Source: Anaerolineae bacterium (GTDB lineage Bacteria; Chloroflexota; Anaerolineae; Promineifilales; Promineifilaceae). From it: DNA of 64,000 nucleotides. A program made the translations under genes and the position numbers. Every line of letters begins with the position of its first letter. Position 1 is the stretch's first letter. Where the stretch lies: positions 62,001 to 126,000 of the forward strand of contig JAHDWK010000015.1 in assembly GCA_023382655.1 (NCBI GenBank), written 5' to 3'. Under the pieces are notes generated by a model that was not told where the DNA came from, ran no database searches, and worked only from the letters and a program-made list of their open reading frames with translations. Below are positions 9,874-17,590 of this stretch, one piece after another.

Positions 9874-11697
9874 ATGTCCAGGCGATTAGCTTTGTTGATT
9901 GGTAATGTGCATTACCAGGACGGCCGTCTCCACACCCCCGTTTCTGGCAAAACGTTCACCGCGCTGGCGGATGCACTGGAAGCGCCCACAGCCGGCGGTT
10001 TTGACGAGGTATTTGTTTCCGTCAACAAACCGGCGGTGGAAGTGCAGTTAACCATTGCCGAATTTTTGGAACTGAGCCAGGCTGTAGATGATGTGCTGCT
10101 GCTTTATTTTGCGGGACACGCGCTGGTTCACCAGGGACGGCCGTACCTGGCCTGTGCCGACACCTTCACCGCCAGCTATCTGGATGCCACCACTATCCAG
10201 GCCGATTATGTACGGCGACGGTTTGCCGCCCATCCGTCCCGCCATAAGCTGGTGGTGTTGGATTGCAGTACGTCACCTGTGCTGTCCAGTGATGTTTTGC
10301 CAGAGGATGAGAGCTGGTTGGGACAGACATTTCAGGCAGCGGGGGTGCAGGTGGTGGCGGCGGCACGGCCGTTTATCCCCGACGCCCCGGCTCATTCCAC
10401 GCTGACGCCGACGATGGTGGATGCGTTGCGCGCGGGCCAGGTGCGTCTGAATGTGGCCGGACTGGCAGCCGCGGTAGCCCGATTAAACGAAATAGCCGCA
10501 CCCCCGGCAGTGGCCGCGCCGGTAACTGAACCACCGGCCGCCGAGGTGGAGAGTCCGGCAATAGAGACAGAAACGCCGGTAACGGAAGGGGAAGTTCCCC
10601 CGGCCACGACAGAAGAAACGCCAGAGATCGCCGAAGAAGCGGCCGTGAGGGCGGTAACATCGGCAGAAACAACGGCAGTTGATGAAACGGCGGCCGCTGC
10701 CGAAACGGCGGCCGCTGCCGAAACGCCGCCTGCCGCTGAGAGTGAGCCGGTGGCGGAAATTGAAAGTGAGGAGGATGAGGGCGTTGAACCCACGCTGCTG
10801 GTCAGAGTGGACGAGGCAGAGGTAACCCCGCCGCCCCGGCAATTCCCCAGGCGTTATGTGCTGGCGGCGTTGGTCATTTTGCTGTTGTTTTTGGTGGTGG
10901 GGGGACTGTATCGTGGCGGGCTGCTTTTGCCAACGGCCGTAGCCCCGGCGCCTACCCCGACGACGGCCGTTGCCCTCAGCCTGCCCACCGATGCCCCCAC
11001 GCCATTGCCGACCAGAACGGCCGTACCCACGAACACGCCTACCAACACGGGACAAGAAACCCCAACGGCTACGGACACGGCCGTAACGGCCACCAGTTCC
11101 CCATCCCCCACGCCATCGCCGACGCCTGCCGTCACACTTTCGCCCACGGCGGTGGGCGTTTCGGTGGTGCGGCAGCTTGTTTTTATGCGCAGCGGCCCGG
11201 CGATCAACTTTCGCATTGTAGAGTATCTGACGCAGGGCACGGCCGTGACCGTGCTGGGCCGGACCGAGAGCGGCGAATGGTATAACGTGCAACTGGCAGA
11301 CGGCCGTACCGGGTGGGTGTTCAGCGAGATGGTGGCCCCACCAACTGCGGGTGAGATGCCGGACATCCCGCTGGTGGGCACCATTCCCGCACCCGCCAAC
11401 GAATTTTACAACTTTGTGGCCCAGCCTACGGATGATGGACTGACGCTAACAGTGGGGCATGTGTATGTGGGCACGGCGGGGCCGGAAGGTTTACTTGAGG
11501 TGACGCTGCTGCCAGAAACAGACCTGATTCAACCTGACTATGAAAGTGGGCAGGCATTGGGATTGGGGGATTTTGTGGTGCATCTGACGCGGGTAGGTGA
11601 GGGGGAATATGTGAGTACGGCCGTGCAGTTGTGTATGGTCTCTCCGGCTGGCGCAGAATTTTACTGCGAGACGTTCCCCCTGCGGCGGGAGTGGTAA
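9874..11697 (+). CDS. caspase-like (C14) domain, TM segment and SH3 domain protein
   Basis: The protein has 607 residues. Residues 1-200 form a caspase/metacaspase-like domain beginning ALLIGN, with the predicted catalytic His82 in YFAGHA and Cys131 in VVLDCS. An Ala/Glu/Pro-rich linker (205-325) follows, then one membrane segment (about 327-349), a Thr/Pro-rich spacer (350-428) and a bacterial SH3 domain (430-488: MRSGPAINFRIVEYL, GWVFSEMV), and about 118 C-terminal residues of unknown fold. The order suggests a cytoplasmic protease and an SH3 domain outside the membrane. With a cell-wall-binding SH3 it could link envelope state to proteolysis; this is an inference. Twelve ACGGCCGT copies lie in this gene and its convergent neighbour. 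Confidence 0.85.
   Translation: MSRRLALLIGNVHYQDGRLHTPVSGKTFTALADALEAPTAGGFDEVFVSVNKPAVEVQLTIAEFLELSQAVDDVLLLYFAGHALVHQGRPYLACADTFTASYLDATTIQADYVRRRFAAHPSRHKLVVLDCSTSPVLSSDVLPEDESWLGQTFQAAGVQVVAAARPFIPDAPAHSTLTPTMVDALRAGQVRLNVAGLAAAVARLNEIAAPPAVAAPVTEPPAAEVESPAIETETPVTEGEVPPATTEETPEIAEEAAVRAVTSAETTAVDETAAAAETAAAAETPPAAESEPVAEIESEEDEGVEPTLLVRVDEAEVTPPPRQFPRRYVLAALVILLLFLVVGGLYRGGLLLPTAVAPAPTPTTAVALSLPTDAPTPLPTRTAVPTNTPTNTGQETPTATDTAVTATSSPSPTPSPTPAVTLSPTAVGVSVVRQLVFMRSGPAINFRIVEYLTQGTAVTVLGRTESGEWYNVQLADGRTGWVFSEMVAPPTAGEMPDIPLVGTIPAPANEFYNFVAQPTDDGLTLTVGHVYVGTAGPEGLLEVTLLPETDLIQPDYESGQALGLGDFVVHLTRVGEGEYVSTAVQLCMVSPAGAEFYCETFPLRREW
10684..10719. repeat. 18-bp tandem repeat inside caspase-like gene
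   Basis: Two exact copies of GAAACGGCGGCCGCTGCC are followed by a diverged third copy. They encode ETAAAA repeats in the cytoplasmic linker. The length is a multiple of three, so copy number can vary without a frameshift. Confidence 0.85.
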
Positions 11698-11703
11698 GGC
11701 TGT

Positions 11704-12600
11704 TTAGCGTCGTATCATCGGCAGGTAGACGCGATGGGGGAATGTGGCGGAGACGGCCGTTGGCGTTTCCAACGCGCGCAGCCAGATGGTATCGTTCGCG
11801 CTGCGAATCATGCCTGTGCCATTGACGCCGCTACTCAACTCCACAAAAACGGTCTTTAATCCATTGCCATTGCTCAACGTCCAGGTTAGTTCGGCCGTGA
11901 AAGGCTGCCAGGCCGCCCAAAAGCCATTTTCGTTGCGCAGGCGAACGGCCTGCGCCCACCCCTGGCCATAGAGGTACAGCGCCACCTGGCGGCGGCCAGT
12001 TTCATACGCTTCCCGGTTGACGATGATCGGCATTACTTCGCTGCGCCGCCCAAAATTTTGGGTCCAATAGTGATAATATGGCCCATTGGCGGTCGAGTCA
12101 GCGCGGCAGTTCGGTTGACTGCTCTGGCGCACATCTTTGCCGTCGTTGGCCTGGTACACATAACCGCTGCCCACTTCCCAGAAATCGGTGGACAGGATAT
12201 TGCTGCGATGGCTTTTGCTTTGCATCCAGCCGGCGACCACTTCTTCCGGTGTTTTATGACCGGCGGCAATGTTCTCGCCGGTGACGGCCCAACCGGCATA
12301 ACCGGCCTGTTCAATGCGCTGCCAGAAAGAAGTACCGGTGTCAAAGTTGCAATGATCCAGAAAGTTGCGTAGGGCCATGTGGTTGCTATGAGATTCCGCG
12401 GCGGCTTCCAGGCTGGCGCTACCTTTCAGGGGAGGGAGACGGCCGTTCAGCCACCGCTCCTGGTTTACCAACTCCAACAGCCGCTGCTCGTAGGTGGGGC
12501 TGCCAGACGAGGTTAATTGGGCGGTGGTTTGTGGTATGTGCAGAAGCGTCAGGGCGAGTATCGGGAAAATCAGGATGATAAGGCTGCGCCAGCGGGACAT
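11704..12600 (-). CDS. secreted CAP-domain (SCP/PR-1-like) protein
   Basis: The protein has 298 residues with an N-terminal signal peptide (hydrophobic residues 6-26 after MSRWR). The CAP domain spans about 36-175 and carries family motifs: LLELVNQERW, ESHSNHMA with a conserved His, TGENIAAG, and SHRSNIL. A roughly 110-residue C-terminal beta-rich extension is unassigned. CAP proteins of this kind are extracellular and their bacterial role is mostly unknown. The start is supported by AGGAGATCACC before the ATG. The gene converges on the caspase-like gene with only 6 bp between stops. Confidence 0.88.
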   Translation of the reverse strand: MSRWRSLIILIFPILALTLLHIPQTTAQLTSSGSPTYEQRLLELVNQERWLNGRLPPLKGSASLEAAAESHSNHMALRNFLDHCNFDTGTSFWQRIEQAGYAGWAVTGENIAAGHKTPEEVVAGWMQSKSHRSNILSTDFWEVGSGYVYQANDGKDVRQSSQPNCRADSTANGPYYHYWTQNFGRRSEVMPIIVNREAYETGRRQVALYLYGQGWAQAVRLRNENGFWAAWQPFTAELTWTLSNGNGLKTVFVELSSGVNGTGMIRSANDTIWLRALETPTAVSATFPHRVYLPMIRR

Positions 12601-12742
12601 GGTGATCTCCTGGGAGGAGGACGCCTGAACCAGACATCCTCATGCTCACGCAATAGTGCCAGATCAGGCCCCATGTTGCAACTAGTTTTTATCAACTGAT
12701 ACCCCCACCGTGCCACCTTCGGCAGTTTGATTTCAAATCCCC

Positions 12743-14362
12743 TTACATGCGGAACGTACCATAGCGGTCATCTGGCAGCGGTGCGTTGAGGGTGATGGCG
12801 AAAGCCAGCCCCAGCGCCGTGCGCGTTTGCGCCGGATCGAGGATGCCGTCATCCCATAGGCGGGCGGTGGCAAAGTAGGGGCTGCTTTCATGTTCATACT
12901 GGGCCAGGATGGGGCGTTTGAATTCCGCTTCGGCGGCGGCAATCTGCTCCGGCGTGGGGTTGGTAATACCACGCAGTGCTGACGCCTGCCCCACCGTCCA
13001 CAGAACACCCGCTGCCGCCTCGCCGCTCATCACGCTGATGCGGCTGTTGGGCCAGCTAAAGAGGAAACGGGGGTCATAAGCCCGGCCGCTCATACCGTAG
13101 TTGCCCGCCCCATGACTGGCCCCGTGCAGCAGGGTGATGCGGGGCACATTGACGTTGCTCACGGCCGTGACCATCTTCGCCCCATCTTTGGCAATCCCCC
13201 CATTTTCATACTGCCGCCCCACCATAAACCCGGCAATATTTTGCAAAAACAGCAGCGGCGTGCCTCGCTGCCCGCATAGCTGAATAAAGTGGGTGGCCTT
13301 CAACGCCGATTCGCTAAACAACAAGCCATTATTCGCCACAATGCCCACCGGAATGCCCATGATGTGGGCAAAACCACATACCACCTGCGGCCCATACCGC
13401 ACCTTAAACTCATGCAGGCGGCTGCCATCCACCAACCGGGCAATGACTTCACGCACATCGTATTGCGTGCGCTGGTCGGCGGGGATGACGCCGTACAACT
13501 CCTGCGGGTCATAGGCTGGCTCTTCCGGCTCTTGCATCACCACCGGCATCGTTTTGCGCCGGTTCAGGTGGGCCACAATCTGCCGCACCTGCGCCAGCGC
13601 CTCATGTTCATCCTCGGCAAAATGGTCGGCCACGCCAGAGAGCCGGGTGTGTACATCTGCGCCGCCCAGCTCTTCGGCCGTTACCTCCTCTCCCGTCGCC
13701 GCCTTCACCAGCGGCGGCCCACCCAGGAAAATTGTGCCGTTGCCCTTGACGATGATGGTTTCATCGCACATGGCCGGAATGTAGGCGCCCCCGGCCGTAC
13801 AACTGCCCAGCACGGCGGCAATCTGCGTAATTCCCTTGCCGGACATGCGGGCGATGTTGTAGAAGATGCGGCCAAAATGCTCCTTATCGGGAAACACATC
13901 CGCCTGCAAGTGTAAAAACGCGCCGCCGGAATCCACCAGGTAAATGGTGGGCAGGCAGTTTTCTTCGGCGACAGTCTGGGCGCGTAGATGTTTTTTGACC
14001 GTTTCCGGGAAGTAGGTGCCGCCCTTGATGGTGGGGTCATTGGCGATGATCAGGCACTCTAACCCCTGGATACGGCCGATCCCCGTCACAATGCCCGCGC
14101 CGGGCGCTTCTCCCTCGTGCATCTCCCAGGCGGCTAATGGCGAGAGTTCCAGGAAGGGGCTGCCCTCGTCCAGGATGGCGTCTATGCGTTCGTGGACGAG
14201 CAGTTTGCCGCGGTCCCGGTGGCGCTCAATGGTGCGTGACGGCCGGGCCATGGCCACCTCCTGCTGCCGTTCATGCAACTGCGCCGCCAATGCCTGATTG
14301 TGGGCAAAATTACTCTTATATTCGGTGCTGTTGGTGTTAATATGGCTGATTAGCTGACTCAT
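12743..14362 (-). CDS. acyl-CoA carboxylase carboxyltransferase (beta) subunit, MccB-like
   Basis: The protein has 539 residues, full length for methylcrotonyl/propionyl-CoA carboxylase beta chains. It has the two crotonase-like carboxyltransferase halves; the string GGPPLVKAATGEEVTAEELGG and GGAYIPAMCDE in the first half resemble methylcrotonyl-CoA carboxylase most. GAGNYGMSGRAYDPRFLFSW in the second half is a conserved glycine-rich acyl-CoA site. The enzyme transfers CO2 from biotin to an acyl-CoA. The biotin carboxylase/BCCP alpha subunit is not nearby, so it must be elsewhere. Substrate assignment between methylcrotonyl- and other branched acyl-CoAs is tentative. Confidence 0.88.
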   Translation of the reverse strand: MSQLISHINTNSTEYKSNFAHNQALAAQLHERQQEVAMARPSRTIERHRDRGKLLVHERIDAILDEGSPFLELSPLAAWEMHEGEAPGAGIVTGIGRIQGLECLIIANDPTIKGGTYFPETVKKHLRAQTVAEENCLPTIYLVDSGGAFLHLQADVFPDKEHFGRIFYNIARMSGKGITQIAAVLGSCTAGGAYIPAMCDETIIVKGNGTIFLGGPPLVKAATGEEVTAEELGGADVHTRLSGVADHFAEDEHEALAQVRQIVAHLNRRKTMPVVMQEPEEPAYDPQELYGVIPADQRTQYDVREVIARLVDGSRLHEFKVRYGPQVVCGFAHIMGIPVGIVANNGLLFSESALKATHFIQLCGQRGTPLLFLQNIAGFMVGRQYENGGIAKDGAKMVTAVSNVNVPRITLLHGASHGAGNYGMSGRAYDPRFLFSWPNSRISVMSGEAAAGVLWTVGQASALRGITNPTPEQIAAAEAEFKRPILAQYEHESSPYFATARLWDDGILDPAQTRTALGLAFAITLNAPLPDDRYGTFRM

Positions 14363-14445
14363 GCTTACTAAGACCTCATGCTGGTGTGGTTACAACGCAA
14401 CTATATCAGACATTCCCTGTGAAAACATGATATACTCTCACCACT

Positions 14446-15234
14446 ATGCCCTCGCCGTTTCCGGGAATGGACCCCTATCTGGAAGGTTATTTGTGGCCGG
14501 ATGTACACCATCGGTTGGCGACTGAGATTGCCCGCCAATTGGGGGCGCAAATTCGCCCCCGTTACGTGGCGCGACTGGAAATCACGGTGGTAGAAGACAT
14601 TTATCCAGAGGTGGAAATCGGTGTGATGTACCCGGATGTAGAAGTGCTGTTGGCGCAACGGCCGTCTACTCTCCACGAACCTTCGCTTACCTTTTCAACC
14701 AAAACACCAGACCTGATCGCCCCTTTCACGTTGCCCTTGATGGGGCCGGTGCCGCACCGTATCGCCACCGTAGAAGTGCGGGATGCTGCCAATAATCAAT
14801 TGGTGACAAGTATCGAAATTTTGTCGCCAGTCAACAAACGGGAACCAGGTTTAACAGCTTACCGCGAGAAACAAAGGCGGTTGCGTGAGGCCGGGATTCA
14901 TGTTTTAGAAATTGATTGGTTGCGGCGGGGGATACGGCCGTTGCAACATCCCCGTCTCCCGGAATCCGCTTACCTGATTACCCTGATCCGCGCCCAGGCC
15001 GCCCAGGCTGAACTGTGGCCTCTCCATTTGTCGGACACCCTGCCAGATGTGCCCGTTCCCCTGCATCCGCCAGACCCCGACGTTCGCCTGGAACTCGGCC
15101 CCATCCTGCAAACGATTTATGATGAGGCTGGATATGACCTTTCCATAGATTATCACCAGCCACCGCCTCCGCCTGAACTTTCCGCAGAAGAAGCAGCATG
15201 GTTGCAATCCCTCCTTCGGAATTATGAATTATGA
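14446..15234 (+). CDS. DUF4058 family protein
   Basis: The protein has 262 residues starting PSPFPGMDPYLE, the signature of DUF4058. A central EILSPVNKREPGLTAYREKQ stretch and VEIDWLRRG resemble restriction-like PD-(D/E)XK folds, a weak observation. Function is unknown; the family is common in cyanobacteria, planctomycetes and Chloroflexota. The final residues (RNYEL) and stop are encoded inside the GAATTAT heptamer array, so the original C-terminus may have been altered by the array. Confidence 0.8.
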   Translation: MPSPFPGMDPYLEGYLWPDVHHRLATEIARQLGAQIRPRYVARLEITVVEDIYPEVEIGVMYPDVEVLLAQRPSTLHEPSLTFSTKTPDLIAPFTLPLMGPVPHRIATVEVRDAANNQLVTSIEILSPVNKREPGLTAYREKQRRLREAGIHVLEIDWLRRGIRPLQHPRLPESAYLITLIRAQAAQAELWPLHLSDTLPDVPVPLHPPDPDVRLELGPILQTIYDEAGYDLSIDYHQPPPPPELSAEEAAWLQSLLRNYEL

Positions 15235-15257
15235 ATTATGAATTATGAAGGAGGGAT
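15207..15257. repeat. AATTATG heptamer array bounded by 11-bp inverted arms
   Basis: Four GAATTAT words (about 15219-15246) are bracketed by ATCCCTCCTTC (15207-15217) and its exact complement (15247-15257). The stop codon of the DUF4058 gene is inside it. The right arm contains GGAGGG, a strong Shine-Dalgarno for a short downstream reading frame. Confidence 0.85.
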
Positions 15258-15260
15258 CAA

Positions 15261-15302
15261 ATGCCAATCTTCCAATCTCTCAATCCCCCAGTTTCCCCAT
15301 GA
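15261..15302 (+). CDS. 13-codon leader ORF overlapping the deacylase start
   Basis: A strong AAGGAGGG precedes ATG 15261, which encodes the 13-residue MPIFQSLNPPVSP. Its TGA overlaps the ATG of the YbaK-type gene (ATGA, 15299-15302). The downstream ATG has no Shine-Dalgarno of its own, so translation could be coupled through this leader. It may be an accident of repeat insertion. Confidence 0.4.
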   Translation: MPIFQSLNPPVSP

Positions 15303-15778
15303 ACAGCGCCCATCTGCAAACCTACCTCACCGAAAACCAGGTTGACGCCGAAATTTTGTTTCTGCATGTGGAAACGCCCACTGTCGAGGCAGCGGCCATC
15401 GCTTTGGGTGTGTTGCCGGAGCAGATTATCAAGTCGGTGTTGTTTCTGGTGGACAAAGAGCCGGTAGTAGTGATTGCCAGCGGGCTGGTGCGGCTGGATC
15501 AAAAGGCGCTGGCGGATTATCTGGGGGTGTCGCGGCGGCGGGTGAAGATTGCCGGGCCAGATGCAGTGCTGGCGCATACCGGTTATGTGGCCGGTTCCGT
15601 ACCCCCGTTTGGCTATGTACAGCCCATTCGCACGGTGTTAGAAACGGCCGTACCCCAACCCCCGCATCCTCACATCTACGGCGGCGGCGGTGACATCAAC
15701 GCCTTGATGAAATTGACGGTGGCGGAGTTGCGGCGGGTGGTAGGAAGGGAAGTGGCACAGTTAGCAGTGAGCAGTTAG
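15299..15778 (+). CDS. YbaK/EbsC-type aminoacyl-tRNA deacylase
   Basis: The protein has 159 residues of the YbaK/ProRS-editing fold: TPTVEAAAIALGVLPEQIIKS, VIASGLVRLDQKALADYLG and a GYVAGSVPPFGY active-site loop. Members hydrolyse mischarged tRNAs such as Cys-tRNAPro or Ala-tRNAPro; exact specificity is not visible. An in-frame upstream ATG (15245) lies inside the AATTATG array and would add 18 residues of low-complexity sequence, so 15299 is preferred. The last residues LAVSS and the stop are encoded by a heptamer array shared with the convergent oxidoreductase gene. Confidence 0.85.
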   Translation: MNSAHLQTYLTENQVDAEILFLHVETPTVEAAAIALGVLPEQIIKSVLFLVDKEPVVVIASGLVRLDQKALADYLGVSRRRVKIAGPDAVLAHTGYVAGSVPPFGYVQPIRTVLETAVPQPPHPHIYGGGGDINALMKLTVAELRRVVGREVAQLAVSS

Positions 15779-15823
15779 CAGTGAGCGGTCAGCACTGCTT
15801 ACTGTTCACTGCTAACTGCTAAC
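15758..15823. repeat. heptamer array with dyad symmetry (CAGTTAG type)
   Basis: Words CAGTTAG, CAGTGAG, CAGTTAG, CAGTGAG, CGGTCAG, CACTGCT, TACTGTT, CACTGCT, AACTGCT follow in register. The stop codons of both convergent genes fall inside it, and both proteins end in LAVSS. Confidence 0.92.
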
Positions 15824-16842
15824 ACTAATTTCCCCATCACTTCCCCCGCTTGCAGTCGTTGTAAGGCCGTCGTCCCTTGTTCGAGGGGGTAGATGGCATC
15901 AATGACGGGGCGGAGACGGCCGTTGAACACCATTCCCATCACTTTTTCATAATCCGCGTGGGTGCCCATGGTGCTGCCGATAATGCTCAGGTGTTTGCCA
16001 AACATCAGCCGGTTGTCAAACTCAAACTGCGCGCCGCTGGTATTGCCTACGGTTAGCAGCCGCCCGCCCCGCTTCAACGCCCGCAGCGAGGTGTGGTAAG
16101 TGGCTGCGCCTACATTATCTACCACTACATCCACCCCCAGCCGATTGGTCAATTTGAAAATCGCTTTGCCCCAATCTTCTTCCTGCCGGTTAATGGTCAC
16201 GTCCGCGCCTAACTGCCGCGCCAGCGCCAGCTTTTTTTCGTCAGAGCCGACCACATAGACGCAGCCCGCTCCCGCCAGCTTCGCAATCTGGATGGAGGCG
16301 GTATTGACGCCGCCACCGGCGCCCACAATCAGCACCGTCTCCCCCGCTTGCAGGTTGCCGCGCACAATGAGCGAATGCCAGGCGGTGACAAACACCAGGG
16401 AAGCGGCGGCGGCGTCGGCAAAGGTAGCGTGGTCGGGCATTTTCACCAGGTTGCGAGCAGGCACGGCCGTGTACTCCGCCGCAAACCCATCCACGTGCTC
16501 CCCCATAATGCTAAACCCGTCGGTCATATTGTCCCGGCCAATGCGGGCAAAATAATCATCCGGGTTCCAGAGGGTGGGGTTCACCGCTACCCGGTCGCCG
16601 GGCTGCACGGTGATCACATTGGCCCCGACGTTTGCTACCACGCCCGCGCCGTCGCTGCCCATCACATGCGGCAGCTTCAATTTCAGCGCCGGCCAACCGG
16701 CCAACACCCACAAATCCAGCCGGTTCAGCGCCGCCGCCTGTACGGACAGCAGCACCTCATCTGGCCCAATTTCCGGTTCGGGAATATCGGTCACACTTAC
16801 TTGATCTAAATCGCCATGTTGGTGAAAAACGAGAGCTTTCAT
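15799..16842 (-). CDS. MDR-family NAD(P)H-dependent oxidoreductase
   Basis: The protein has about 347 residues. It is a medium-chain dehydrogenase/reductase with an N-terminal GroES-like domain (ALVFHQHGDLDQVSV, HVMGSDGAGVV) and a Rossmann domain with VLIVGAGGGVNTASIQIAKLAGA. The four-cysteine structural zinc lobe of classical alcohol dehydrogenases is missing, as in quinone-oxidoreductase-like members. The substrate is unknown. ATG 16842 is preferred over a TTG nine bases upstream. The C-terminal LAVSSEQ lies in the heptamer array. Confidence 0.87.
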   Translation of the reverse strand: MKALVFHQHGDLDQVSVTDIPEPEIGPDEVLLSVQAAALNRLDLWVLAGWPALKLKLPHVMGSDGAGVVANVGANVITVQPGDRVAVNPTLWNPDDYFARIGRDNMTDGFSIMGEHVDGFAAEYTAVPARNLVKMPDHATFADAAAASLVFVTAWHSLIVRGNLQAGETVLIVGAGGGVNTASIQIAKLAGAGCVYVVGSDEKKLALARQLGADVTINRQEEDWGKAIFKLTNRLGVDVVVDNVGAATYHTSLRALKRGGRLLTVGNTSGAQFEFDNRLMFGKHLSIIGSTMGTHADYEKVMGMVFNGRLRPVIDAIYPLEQGTTALQRLQAGEVMGKLVLAVSSEQ

Positions 16843-16875
16843 GGGGCGCAATGATAGACAGACGGGGGGAAGTAT

Positions 16876-16952
16876 GCAAGTTGCAAGTGGCAGGTGGCAA
16901 GTGATCCCCTACCTGCCACTTGCCATCTGCTACCGGCCACTTTCCACTTGCC
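16876..16952. repeat. heptamer array with dyad symmetry (GCAAGTG type)
   Basis: Eleven 7-nt words sit in register: GCAAGTT, GCAAGTG, GCAGGTG, GCAAGTG, ATCCCCT, ACCTGCC, ACTTGCC, ATCTGCT, ACCGGCC, ACTTTCC, ACTTGCC. This is the longest uninterrupted array found. It lies between two divergent gene starts, so it is not a terminator. Confidence 0.92.
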
Positions 16953-16983
16953 TCCCCCTGGTAATTCTGGTAAGTTGTGGGTT

Positions 16984-17502
16984 ATGAAACTCATCTTGCA
17001 GCACGTACAGGGACAGATCATGGAGGCCAACGGCCGTCACGCCCTGCTGCTCACCAACCCCACCCCGGAAACGCCAACGGACACCTCGCTCTACCTTTGT
17101 TTCGCCGTCGTCGTGCAGGGGCCAGAAGACCATATTCTCCCGGCGGTAGTGAAAGATGATTGGGGTATTGAAAAGCGTGGTCTGGATGTATATGCCTGGC
17201 TAGAGGAGGAAGGTCACCGTTTTCCTCGTACTGAAATTTTTGGATTCGACCCGGATGGCACAGAAACGCAATGTTTTGTGCGGGCGTTAGAGTTATATGC
17301 CCGGCTGCCCTGTTATACCTATGCCCGCAAACAAACGGCCGTCTCCGATGGCAAACTGCTCACGGCCGTCCTGCTGCCCGATGAGACAACGACGACACCA
17401 CAAAAAGTGAAACGGCCGTCGCCCCTGCCCTCCCCTTTACCCAAGGCCGCCGTTACCTGGTGGCACGTTCCACCAGACACCGATACGTTTGATTTTCTTT
17501 AA
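16984..17502 (+). CDS. hypothetical protein
   Basis: The protein has 172 residues and was not recognised. The visible features are a beta-rich N-terminal half (KLILQHVQGQIMEANGRH), a central acidic stretch DVYAWLEEEGHRFPRTEIFG, a Pro-rich stretch near residue 135-150 and a C-terminal WWHVPPD. No signal peptide or membrane segment is present. ATG 16984 is preferred because upstream codons to 16894 are heptamer-array sequence. The Shine-Dalgarno is weak. Codon use and GC match the neighbours. Confidence 0.6.
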   Translation: MKLILQHVQGQIMEANGRHALLLTNPTPETPTDTSLYLCFAVVVQGPEDHILPAVVKDDWGIEKRGLDVYAWLEEEGHRFPRTEIFGFDPDGTETQCFVRALELYARLPCYTYARKQTAVSDGKLLTAVLLPDETTTTPQKVKRPSPLPSPLPKAAVTWWHVPPDTDTFDFL

Positions 17503-17547
17503 CACACCTTCCCGAAGCCCGATTTCCGAAGTCTGACTTCGGACTTC

Positions 17548-17589
17548 CGATTACCGATTACGGATTACCGATTACCGACCACCGGTCAC
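17548..17589. repeat. heptamer array directly before a start codon (CGATTAC type)
   Basis: Words CGATTAC, CGATTAC, GGATTAC, CGATTAC, CGACCAC, CGGTCAC end one base before the ATG of the lytic transglycosylase gene. They occupy the place where a Shine-Dalgarno would lie. A second dyad, GAAGTC/GACTTC, lies just upstream (17528-17546). Confidence 0.9.
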
Positions 17590-17590
17590 C

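Noticed and set aside
10483..11292. 269-residue Arg/Gly-rich frame on the minus strand
   Set aside because: It lies opposite the low-complexity linker and spacer of the caspase-like protein; the open frame is explained by GC-rich codons.
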